In this document: positions 1 to 6,017 of the stretch, one piece after another | Layout: the number at the start of each line of letters is the position of its first letter | Position numbering within the stretch: the first letter of the stretch is position 1 | Origin: Bacteroidales bacterium | Lineage (GTDB): Bacteria; Bacteroidota; Bacteroidia; Bacteroidales; UBA12077 | DNA: 7,283 nt | Direction of reading: 5' to 3' | Assembly: GCA_030643125.1 (NCBI GenBank) | Contig: DAOWML010000113.1 | Coordinates: 1 to 7,283 of the forward strand | Notes under the pieces: model-generated | The model's database searches: none | Told to the model about the DNA's origin: nothing | The model's input: the letters and a program-made list of their open reading frames with translations, nothing else | Translations under genes and position numbers: made by a program

Positions 1-729
1 CTGTCCGTTATATTCTTGATATGTATGTTGTACCTGCATGTATTTGTAACCTATACCGAACGAAAATGCATTTTTGTTATTTAAATTTATTTTAAATCCA
101 ATTCCGGGATTAATTAAATACCCTCCTTTTGATTTTGAATCAGAATCATAATAACTGTAATAATCATAATCATAAGGATCAGGGTCTTCTAACGAAATAG
201 CATAACCTCCCTGTATATATATAAAATGGCTAATCTTTGAATTTCTGAATGTATATCGGATATCAACAACTGCCGGCATATAGGCTTCATTTAACAATTC
301 TAAACCTAAACCTGCACCCAGAGCCAAACCCCAATCAAACTGATAACCATTAACAAACATCAAACTGAGTGGAGGAAATGGAGTATCCATATTGCCACCA
401 AACAAAAATCCAATATTTATATTAGAATAAAATCCTTTTCTTTTATAAGATATTTCCCCTATCGAATCTTTAAGAATAATTGACCTTGAAATAGGTTCTT
501 TAGTAATTCGTTCAATATCAGTTTGATTAATTACCCATATATCTCCACAGTTACTTTTTAATGTAATAGATTCGTTGGCTTTTATTTCAATTATTTCGCC
601 ATGCAGAATACTTCCATTATTTAAAGATATAACATCCTGCGTTTTTTCTTGTGCCACGGAAAATTCTGGAATAAATAAAACTGAGATCAAAAAATAAAAG
701 ATGATTAATACTTTAGAATATTTCTTCAT
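1..729 (-). CDS. Secreted beta-barrel-like outer membrane protein, 3' end missing
   Basis: The reading frame is open from the ATG at 727-729 to the left edge, giving 243 residues without a stop, so the C-terminus lies outside the window. Residues 1-27 form a signal peptide: MKK, a hydrophobic stretch, then SVAQ. Residues 36-76 hold a small domain often seen at the N-terminus of Bacteroidota envelope proteins (NGSILHGEIIEI, then DIWVINQTDIERITKE). From about residue 98 the sequence alternates polar and hydrophobic/aromatic residues and is Gly rich (NINIGFLFGG, GLALGAGLGLEL, GIGFKINL, FSFGIGYKYM), as in a small outer-membrane beta-barrel. A Tyr/Asp-rich stretch at 181-197 probably forms an exposed loop. 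Its promoter region shares an unusual motif with the lipoprotein gene at 2926. The ligand and function are unknown. The envelope assignment is fairly secure; the barrel fold is inferred from composition. Confidence 0.75.
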   Translation of the reverse strand, partial: MKKYSKVLIIFYFLISVLFIPEFSVAQEKTQDVISLNNGSILHGEIIEIKANESITLKSNCGDIWVINQTDIERITKEPISRSIILKDSIGEISYKRKGFYSNINIGFLFGGNMDTPFPPLSLMFVNGYQFDWGLALGAGLGLELLNEAYMPAVVDIRYTFRNSKISHFIYIQGGYAISLEDPDPYDYDYYSYYDSDSKSKGGYLINPGIGFKINLNNKNAFSFGIGYKYMQVQHTYQEYNGQ

Positions 730-767
730 TAACAACTGAATTTAGATTTAAAAATTACCACACTTGC

Positions 768-800
768 AAGATGCGCAAAATATTGGCTTGGTTGCGTATA
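768..800 (-). promoter_or_regulatory. Candidate ECF-type promoter of the beta-barrel gene
   Basis: Read on the minus strand, TATACGCAACC (800-790) is followed by a 16-nt spacer (789-774) and CATCTT (773-768), then 38 nt to the ATG at 729. The layout matches a -35 element containing AACC and a -10 element resembling CGTC, as is usual for ECF sigma factors. The same two elements with the same spacing precede the lipoprotein gene at 2926. No good housekeeping Bacteroidota -7 box (TAnnTTTG) is seen here. Promoter activity is inferred. Confidence 0.6.
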
Positions 801-840
801 ACTTAAATTTTATTTTGTGTCTGAGATTACATACAACAAC

Positions 841-864
841 CACTAAGAATAACACTAAGAATAA
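841..864. repeat. Perfect tandem 12-bp repeat, two copies
   Basis: CACTAAGAATAA occurs at 841-852 and again at 853-864 with no gap. It lies just downstream of the histidine kinase stop codon and upstream of the beta-barrel promoter. No third copy is seen. The role is unknown; it could be a replication slippage product or a paired binding site. Confidence 0.85.
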
Positions 865-876
865 GTATTGCACAGG

Positions 877-2805
877 TTAAGAAATTTCAGGTAATGTAAA
901 TTTAAAAGAACTTCCTTTGCCAGGCTCACTTTCCACCCATATTATTCCACCTGATTTCTCCACAAATTCTTTACAAAGAATTAAACCTAAACCTGTTCCG
1001 TTTTCATCAGAAGTACCTTTTGTTGTATAATGGATATCTATCCTAAACAATTTTTTTATGTTTTCTTCGCTGATACCAATTCCTGTATCAATAACAGAAA
1101 TTTCAACTAAATTATCTTTTTCAACAGAAACAACACTTATTTTCCCACCGCTATTGGTAAATTTTAAAGCATTTGATATTAAATTTCTAATCACCATTGA
1201 AACAATATCTATATCAACATATATATAAGTATTTTCAGGAATCTCATGATATAAAATAATATTTTTCTTTTCTGCACTACTTTTCAAAACAGATATATTA
1301 TCAATAACTAATTTTCTTAAATCAACCTTTTCGGGATTGTTTTGCAAATTACCTGCTTGAGTTCTTCCCCATAAAAGTAGATTTTCTACTAAATTATATA
1401 AATCACGAGCAGATGTATTAACAGCATTGCTAAATTTTAGAATTTTCTCTTTATCATATTCTTTAGCTTTTTTTATTAATAATTCTGAAATCCCAAGTAA
1501 TGAATTGAAAGGCCCTTTAAGATCATGAGAAATAATTGTAAAAAATTTATCTTTTGCAGTATTTGATTTTTTAAGCTCTGCTTCAGATTTTGATATTTTT
1601 TTAATAGCGATTTTAAGTTGATCATTAGTTTTCTTTTTAAGTAAAAACCGACTATATAATATAATGATTGAAAATAAAATAAATAATGAACTTACGATTA
1701 ATAAATTTCTTTGGATTTTGTGTTTTTTTAACTTTAATATATTGATTTCATTTTCTTTTTCTAAAATTTCAATTTCTTTTTCTTTTTTTACAGTTTCAAA
1801 TTTCACTTCCATTTCAGCAATATTTTTTCCTGTTTCTTCTGAAAAAATACTATCCTTAATTTTTGAATACAGTTGATGATATTCGTAGGCTTTTTTGTAA
1901 CTACCTTTTGCATAATACAATTCGGAAAAAGTAACATAGCAATCTTTAATTAAGTGCTTTGACTCAATTTCTTCAGCTATTTTTAAGCCGGTATTAAGAT
2001 ATAACAATGAATTATTATAATCTTGAAGTTTTATATAAACTTCACCAATATTTCTTGAAGTGTTGGAAACACTCCATTTATCTCCTATGTTTTCACTTTT
2101 TTTTACTGCATTCAGATAATATTCCAAAGCTTTATTATAATCTTCTAAATACCAATAAACAATTCCGATATTGTTTAAACAAGTACCCTCCATTTTTTTA
2201 TTATTAGTCTCTATGCTGTTATTTAAGGTTTTTTGATAATATTCTAATGCTTTATCGTAGTTTGCTAAGTTCATATAAACAATTCCAAGGTTGTTAGACA
2301 ATTTTATCGTAAACATCTCATCTTCGACCCCTTCACTAGCATCCCATGCTTTTTGCAAATATTCCAATGCTTTATTAAAGTTGGCTAAATACAAATAAAT
2401 TACTCCAAGGTTATTATATGATTGCGCAACAGCTTTATTGTTACCAATTTCTTCTCGTATTTTAAGTGATTCAAGAAAATAATTAATTGATTTATCGTAA
2501 TTGCTCAGGAAATATTGTATTCTTCCAACCCTATTTAAAGAAATAGCAATATCTTCTTTACTTTTTATTTTTTTTGTTAATTCAAGAGCCCTATTTGCAT
2601 AATCTAAAGATTTGATATACGATATTGTGTCATAAATTGTTGATAATTCATTCAGAATATCAATTTTTTCCAAGTCGGCAGAAGTTTCAAGAAGATAATT
2701 AAGGCTATCAATTTTTGTATCAAAATGCTTAACGGCCAAAGTATTTGAAAAAAAGAATGATAATAAAATTATTACGAAAAACCTGTTTGTTATGAATGTT
2801 GCCAT
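877..2805 (-). CDS. TPR-repeat transmembrane sensor histidine kinase
   Basis: A complete 642-residue sensor kinase. Residues 1-24 form a signal peptide or N-terminal anchor. About seven TPR units follow (47-318) with an exact 40-residue period, seen as NRVG 91, NNLG 131, NNLG 171, NNIG 211 and RNIG 251. A Lys/Glu coiled coil (about 328-362), one membrane segment (367-389) and a second short coiled coil come next. The HisKA domain has SHDLKGP with phospho-acceptor His427. The ATPase domain has the N box NLISNALKFT (541-550), G1 DTGIGIS (573-579) and G2 GTGLGL (603-608). The TPR part should be periplasmic and the kinase cytoplasmic. Glycine stands at 431, where many HisKA kinases have the Thr/Asn needed for phosphatase activity. 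No receiver domain or response regulator is present in the window, so the partner is unknown. It is divergent from the lipoprotein gene and upstream of the beta-barrel gene, which may hint at envelope sensing. Confidence 0.93.
   Translation of the reverse strand: MATFITNRFFVIILLSFFFSNTLAVKHFDTKIDSLNYLLETSADLEKIDILNELSTIYDTISYIKSLDYANRALELTKKIKSKEDIAISLNRVGRIQYFLSNYDKSINYFLESLKIREEIGNNKAVAQSYNNLGVIYLYLANFNKALEYLQKAWDASEGVEDEMFTIKLSNNLGIVYMNLANYDKALEYYQKTLNNSIETNNKKMEGTCLNNIGIVYWYLEDYNKALEYYLNAVKKSENIGDKWSVSNTSRNIGEVYIKLQDYNNSLLYLNTGLKIAEEIESKHLIKDCYVTFSELYYAKGSYKKAYEYHQLYSKIKDSIFSEETGKNIAEMEVKFETVKKEKEIEILEKENEINILKLKKHKIQRNLLIVSSLFILFSIIILYSRFLLKKKTNDQLKIAIKKISKSEAELKKSNTAKDKFFTIISHDLKGPFNSLLGISELLIKKAKEYDKEKILKFSNAVNTSARDLYNLVENLLLWGRTQAGNLQNNPEKVDLRKLVIDNISVLKSSAEKKNIILYHEIPENTYIYVDIDIVSMVIRNLISNALKFTNSGGKISVVSVEKDNLVEISVIDTGIGISEENIKKLFRIDIHYTTKGTSDENGTGLGLILCKEFVEKSGGIIWVESEPGKGSSFKFTLPEIS
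2100..2530 (-). repeat. 120-bp-period DNA repeats encoding TPR units
   Basis: Within the kinase gene, imperfect direct repeats recur every 120 bp, each containing a variant of ATATTCCAATGCTTTAT followed about 40 nt later by ATTCCAAGGTTGTT. They match the 40-residue TPR period of the protein. This is coding repetition, most likely from internal duplication, and not a mobile element. Confidence 0.6.
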
Positions 2806-2859
2806 GCCGTATTAATTAAATGAGGGTATAAAATAATAAAAAAACACGATAATTAAAAA

Positions 2860-2892
2860 TATACGCAACCATTTTTTTGCGTTCATCATCTT
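2860..2892 (+). promoter_or_regulatory. Candidate ECF-type promoter of the lipoprotein gene
   Basis: TATACGCAACC (2860-2870), a 16-nt spacer (2871-2886) and CATCTT (2887-2892) lie 33 nt before the ATG at 2926. The two elements and their spacing are identical to those before the beta-barrel gene, on the opposite strand. A housekeeping-type -7 box, TAGGTTTG, overlaps the end (2892-2899), but the nearest upstream TTTG (2876-2879) is only 12 nt away instead of about 19, so the housekeeping reading is weaker. Activity is inferred. Confidence 0.6.
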
Positions 2893-2925
2893 AGGTTTGT
2901 ATTAATTATTTAATTAAATCCTTTA

Positions 2926-4212
2926 ATGAAAAACATATTAAAATCGATATTTTATATATTCATTACAACTATTTTATTAAGTAGTTGCGATGATCAGATT
3001 ATTGAAACCTATATGGCCAATGTGCCAATATACATTACCTATGAAGAACTAAGGAGTTCGGTTCATTCGGAAACAGCCCGAAATCTTGAAAATCCCGGAA
3101 AAATATATTTTTACGAAAATTATTTATTTGTAAACGAATACCTTGATGGTATTCATGTAATTGATAATTCCGACCCTTCGTCACCTCAAAATATTGCTTT
3201 TATTAATATTCCCGGGAATGTTGATATATCAATTAAAGATGATATTCTATATGCCGATAGTTATATCGATTTAGTTGCTATTGATATAGCAGATATAAAC
3301 AGCATTGCCGAAGTGAGCAGACTTGAAGACCTATTCCCGTACATATTACCTCCTTACGATGAAAACTACCGCGTAGATGAAATTGACTACGAAAAAGGAG
3401 TTGTTGTTGACTGGGAACTAAAAAAAGTTACTCGTGAAGTTGAAGAACGTATCTACCCTGTTTATCCATGGTACGAGAGTGTTGATTATATGCTTTCGTC
3501 ATATTCAAACGGAACGGCTGGTTATTCATCAGGGGCATCTTCTTTTGGTGTTGGAGGATCTATGGCACGATTTACTGCTAAAGACGATGTTTTGTACACC
3601 ATTGATTCTTATTCATTAAAGGTTATAGATATAGCAAGTTTAGACAATATCTATGTGACAAAAACACTCAACATTGGTTGGAATATTGAAACTTTATTTC
3701 CATCGGGAAATCATTTATTTATTGGCTCACAAAGCGGAATGCTGATTTATGATATTAGTAATCCGTATAATCCTGTTTATGTTTCTGATTACTGGCATAT
3801 AACCAGTTGCGATCCTGTTGTTGTTGAAGGCGATTATGCCTATGTGACACTTAGATCGGGAAATTTATGTGGCGAAACATCCGATCAGTTGGATGTAATA
3901 GATATAAGCAATCTTAAGGAACCAACTCTTGTAAGATCATACGCTATGACAGAACCTTATGGTTTAGGTATTGACAATTCGGTTTTATTTATATGTGATG
4001 GTAGTGCAGGACTTAAAATTTATGATGCAAGCGATGTTGATAATATTACAGATACAGATAATATAATTGCCAGATTTCCAGACATACAAACCTACGATGT
4101 AATTCCTGTTAATGGTGTTTTAATGCTAATTGGTGATGATGGTTTGTACCAGTACGATTATTCTGATTTAACCAACATTCAACTTTTAAGCTCAATTACC
4201 ATAACAAATTAA
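2926..4212 (+). CDS. LVIVD-repeat beta-propeller lipoprotein
   Basis: A 428-residue lipoprotein. The signal peptide ends in the lipobox LLSSC with the lipidated cysteine at 21. The following DDQ is acidic, resembling Bacteroidota signals for export of lipoproteins to the cell surface, so surface display is possible. From residue 55 on, the protein is made of repeats of the LVIVD kind, each with a strand such as NYLFVN or DYAYVT followed by GIHVIDNSDPSSP, LKVIDIASLD, MLIYDISNPYNP, LDVIDISNLKEP or LKIYDASDVD. About seven such blades (roughly 55-95, 97-131, 213-248, 254-290, 296-340, 343-383 and 388-426) suggest a beta-propeller. An insert at 132-212 includes a charged part and a Ser/Gly-rich linker. 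Cys295 and Cys315 could form a disulfide. The function is unknown; propellers of this type are usually binding scaffolds. It is divergent from the sensor kinase and convergent with the gene at 4276. Confidence 0.85.
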   Translation: MKNILKSIFYIFITTILLSSCDDQIIETYMANVPIYITYEELRSSVHSETARNLENPGKIYFYENYLFVNEYLDGIHVIDNSDPSSPQNIAFINIPGNVDISIKDDILYADSYIDLVAIDIADINSIAEVSRLEDLFPYILPPYDENYRVDEIDYEKGVVVDWELKKVTREVEERIYPVYPWYESVDYMLSSYSNGTAGYSSGASSFGVGGSMARFTAKDDVLYTIDSYSLKVIDIASLDNIYVTKTLNIGWNIETLFPSGNHLFIGSQSGMLIYDISNPYNPVYVSDYWHITSCDPVVVEGDYAYVTLRSGNLCGETSDQLDVIDISNLKEPTLVRSYAMTEPYGLGIDNSVLFICDGSAGLKIYDASDVDNITDTDNIIARFPDIQTYDVIPVNGVLMLIGDDGLYQYDYSDLTNIQLLSSITITN

Positions 4213-4231
4213 TTTCTAAAAAAGCAGTTGG

Positions 4232-4257
4232 CGTGTATTTTTGACACGTGACCTTTT
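4232..4257. terminator. Weak hairpin between convergent genes
   Basis: CGTGT (4232-4236) and ACACG (4244-4248) form a 5-bp stem with a 7-nt loop, followed after TGACC by TTTT (4253-4256). It lies in the 63-nt gap after the lipoprotein stop and before the end of the opposing gene, where a terminator is expected. The stem is short and the T-run is offset, so the call is weak. Confidence 0.3.
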
Positions 4258-4275
4258 AATGTTTATTTGTTAATA

Positions 4276-4701
4276 CTAATCAGAACTACTCCCCATTCCT
4301 GCTTCCTGGAGTTTAGTCTTTTCTATTAGTTGCATATTATTAAACAGGCTGTCTTTTTCATCAAGAAGTTTTTGAATAGCTCTTCTGGTATTGTTACGTG
4401 GATTACTGTCTGCATTTCGTATACTGTGAGCAACTTCTCTGAATTGTATGTTAATATCTTTGTTTTTAAAACTATCAGTTAACCTGGGTGCTAAGATTTT
4501 ATTAAATATTTTTATATCATTTTCGTAGTACCATTTTACCCCTGAAGAACTTAGAAATTTGCTGTTTTTAGGTTGCATAGAAATATCAAGTCCAGTTACC
4601 GGACATGTTTTTTCGGAAAGAACGGAAGAAAGCTTGATATCATAAGGGTTAATTATATGATTAAAAAAATCATATACTTTATATATCAGGTTGTTTTCCA
4701 T
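4276..4701 (-). CDS. Small conserved-looking protein with a CxxTG motif, unknown function
   Basis: A 141-residue protein without signal peptide or membrane segment, so probably cytoplasmic. Its centre reads KTCPVTGLDIS (31-41), then SKFLSSSGVKWYYEN (47-61). The end is Arg/Asn rich (AHSIRNADSNPRNNTRR, 91-107) and then helical, with a Met/Ser tail. I cannot assign a named family with confidence. The CxxTG followed by KF...(V/R)..YY.N resembles the short zinc ribbons of Bacteroidota that read CxxTG...KFCxxxCRxxYxN, but the later cysteines are replaced (Leu50, Gly54) and Cys33 is the only cysteine. It may therefore be a metal-free derivative. The basic RNxxSNPRNN stretch could bind nucleic acid. 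It is a single gene with its own leader region and convergent with the lipoprotein gene. The ATG at 4699-4701 is the only good start. Confidence 0.65.
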   Translation of the reverse strand: MENNLIYKVYDFFNHIINPYDIKLSSVLSEKTCPVTGLDISMQPKNSKFLSSSGVKWYYENDIKIFNKILAPRLTDSFKNKDINIQFREVAHSIRNADSNPRNNTRRAIQKLLDEKDSLFNNMQLIEKTKLQEAGMGSSSD

Positions 4702-4757
4702 AGAAAATAATCTTTAGATATTTTAATACAATTTATTAAATATTATACCCCCATGTC

Positions 4758-4800
4758 AAGTTATGGCAAAATAACTTATCAAATAGTTTTCAACTATTTG
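4758..4800. other. Two adjacent stem-loops in the leader of the 4276-4701 gene
   Basis: Two perfect inverted repeats lie next to one another: AAGTTAT/ATAACTT (4758-4764 and 4771-4777, 6-nt loop) and CAAATAGTT/AACTATTTG (4780-4788 and 4792-4800, 3-nt loop). On the minus strand they would lie in the 5' leader, 57-99 nt before the start codon. On the plus strand the second is followed by TTTT, but no plus-strand gene ends near it. They may be a leader regulatory structure or a protein-binding site. The inverted repeats are certain; the role is not known. Confidence 0.55.
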
Positions 4801-4834
4801 TTTTAGTCTTAGAATTCGGGACGGGAATGACGGG

Positions 4835-4842
4835 CGAAAGTA
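4835..4842 (-). promoter_or_regulatory. Possible housekeeping -7 box for the 4276-4701 gene
   Basis: On the minus strand TACTTTCG matches the Bacteroidota -7 consensus TAnnTTTG except at one base. It lies directly downstream of the folD terminator, as expected for a new transcription unit. No TTG is found at the usual -33 spacing. If it is real, the transcript would have a leader of about 125 nt containing the two stem-loops. Confidence 0.3.
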
Positions 4843-4856
4843 AAAAATACACTACG

Positions 4857-4881
4857 AAAAAGGGACTTTTTCAAGTCCCTT
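4857..4881 (-). terminator. Intrinsic terminator of folD
   Basis: On the minus strand a perfect 9-bp stem, AAGGGACTT/AAGTCCCTT, closed by a GAAA tetraloop runs into a tract of five T (4861-4857). It lies about 120 nt downstream of the folD stop codon and is oriented for folD transcription. On the plus strand there is no T-run after the stem, so it should act in one direction only. Confidence 0.8.
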
Positions 4882-4928
4882 CCTGCTAATAATCTGTATT
4901 TATGAATTAAAATGTTGGATATTTATTA

Positions 4929-4995
4929 AAATGCACATTTCTACCTGCAGGCAGACAGGCTTGTGCGTTTCTTCAACATGCAAGAATGCATGTTG
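4929..4995. repeat. Composite palindromic intergenic element
   Basis: This 67-nt element contains three nested or adjacent inverted repeats. AAATGCACA (4929-4937) pairs with TGTGCGTTT (4962-4970) with one T-G wobble. Inside it lie the palindrome CCTGCAGG (4944-4951) and a CCTG/CAGG pair (4944-4947 and 4956-4959). Next to it CAACATGCA/TGCATGTTG (4974-4982 and 4987-4995) forms a perfect 9-bp stem with a 4-nt loop. It is richer in G+C than its surroundings and lies in the 3' untranslated region of folD, before the terminator. The form resembles a REP-like dispersed palindrome, but only one copy is in the window, so repetition in the genome is an inference. Confidence 0.5.
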
Positions 4996-5003
4996 TACTT
5001 TAT

Positions 5004-5891
5004 TTAAAATTTCGGATAAATTTCTCCTTTTGCGGCTTTAAGGGTATTTTGTAATAATGAAACGATGGTCATTGGACCAACACCACCCGGAACAGGAGTT
5101 ATATATTCAGCTTTTTCGGCTACTTCATCAAATTTTACATCGCCTAAAAGTTTCCAGCCCGATTTGATTTTGTCTGATTTTACTCTGGTTATTCCAACAT
5201 CAATAACAGTTGCTCCTTCTTTTACCATATCGGCAGTCAAGAATTCAGCATTTCCCAAAGCTGCAATAATAATATCGGCTCTTGAAACAACTTCTTTTAA
5301 ATTTTTTGTACGACTATGTGTTAATGTTACTGTAGCATTTCCCGGATCTGCTTTCTGACTCAATAAGATACTAATTGGCTTACCTACAATATTACTTCGA
5401 CCAATAACCACAACATCCTTACCTGAAGTTTCAATATTATATCGCTTAATGAGTTCAATAATTCCGGCGGGTGTTGCAGAAACGTAAGCTGGCAAACCAA
5501 TAACCACGCGACCTATATTAATTGGATGAAAACCATCTACATCTTTCTTAGGATCAATAGCTTCTATAATTTTTTGTTCCGATATATGTTTTGGTATTGG
5601 TAACTGAACAATAAAACCATCGATATCAGGATTATCATTTAATTCATGAACTTTTCTTAAAAGAGTATCTTCGGCTATATCATCTTCAAAGCGCAAAACT
5701 GTTGAATCAAAACCAACCTGTGTACAAGCTTTTTCTTTGTGTCCAACGTAGGTTTCACTGGCTCCATCATGACCAACTATAATTGCTGCTAAATGAGGAA
5801 TTTTACCACCTTGTTCTTTTATTTGTTGAACTTCGTTAGCAATTTCTTCTTTAATTTCGTTTGCCACTTTTTTACCATCTATAAGCTTCAT
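5004..5891 (-). CDS. folD: Bifunctional methylenetetrahydrofolate dehydrogenase / methenyltetrahydrofolate cyclohydrolase
   Basis: FolD oxidises 5,10-methylene-THF with NADP+ and hydrolyses the product to 10-formyl-THF, feeding purine and formyl-methionine synthesis in the cytoplasm. The protein has 295 residues, the normal length. Family signatures are present in order: YVGHKEKA (48-55) with the catalytic Lys52, IVQLPIP (94-100), DPKKDVDGFHP (113-123), SATPAGI (138-144), the dinucleotide-binding GRSNIVGKP (164-172) and TPVPGGVGPMT (265-275). In the SATP motif Ala stands where many relatives have Cys, a variant I recall as common in this phylum. The start is the ATG at 5889-5891, giving the usual MxLIDGKxVA. 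ffh and folD are commonly neighbours in Bacteroidota; here two HEPN/MNT genes stand between them. A terminator lies at 4857-4881. Confidence 0.97.
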   Translation of the reverse strand: MKLIDGKKVANEIKEEIANEVQQIKEQGGKIPHLAAIIVGHDGASETYVGHKEKACTQVGFDSTVLRFEDDIAEDTLLRKVHELNDNPDIDGFIVQLPIPKHISEQKIIEAIDPKKDVDGFHPINIGRVVIGLPAYVSATPAGIIELIKRYNIETSGKDVVVIGRSNIVGKPISILLSQKADPGNATVTLTHSRTKNLKEVVSRADIIIAALGNAEFLTADMVKEGATVIDVGITRVKSDKIKSGWKLLGDVKFDEVAEKAEYITPVPGGVGPMTIVSLLQNTLKAAKGEIYPKF

Positions 5892-5964
5892 GCTGTTGAG
5901 TTTTTTGTTTTATAAACATATTTAGATTAAGAAAGTTCAATTAGTAACCTATAATAAAACGCAC

Positions 5965-5993
5965 CAAATGTTTATCCTGCTTTATTAATCAAA
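5965..5993 (-). promoter_or_regulatory. Weak candidate promoter for folD
   Basis: On the minus strand TTTG (5993-5990) is followed after 17 nt by AACATTTG (5972-5965), which is one base off the -7 consensus TAnnTTTG. The spacing is slightly short. It lies in the 126-nt gap between the MNT gene and folD, which holds nothing else that I can recognise. Confidence 0.25.
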
Positions 5994-6017
5994 TTAGATA
6001 TTTTATCAACATAAATA

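Noticed and set aside
1664..2207. Two plus-strand open frames of 70 and 66 codons inside the kinase region.
   Set aside because: They are antisense to a complete, clearly recognisable kinase gene and show only the Phe/Ser/Tyr/Leu-rich composition expected from AT-rich antisense frames.
2892..2899. TAGGTTTG as a housekeeping -7 box for the lipoprotein gene.
   Set aside because: It matches TAnnTTTG but has no -33 TTG at the proper distance. The shared ECF-like motif explains the region better, though an overlapping promoter is not excluded.
3434..3619. A 61-codon plus-strand frame within the lipoprotein gene.
   Set aside because: It is in another frame of a well-supported gene and has no recognisable motif.
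4742..4759. On the minus strand TTGACATGGGGGTATAAT looks like a sigma70 -35 and -10 pair.
   Set aside because: The two boxes are only 6 nt apart instead of about 17, and Bacteroidota use a different primary promoter consensus.
4818..4864. Four GGG runs that might form a G-quadruplex.
   Set aside because: Only three are close together (4818-4834); the fourth is 27 nt away in the terminator stem, so a stable quadruplex is unlikely.
5065..5358. A 97-codon plus-strand frame opposite folD.
   Set aside because: It is antisense to highly conserved folD motifs and has no independent support.
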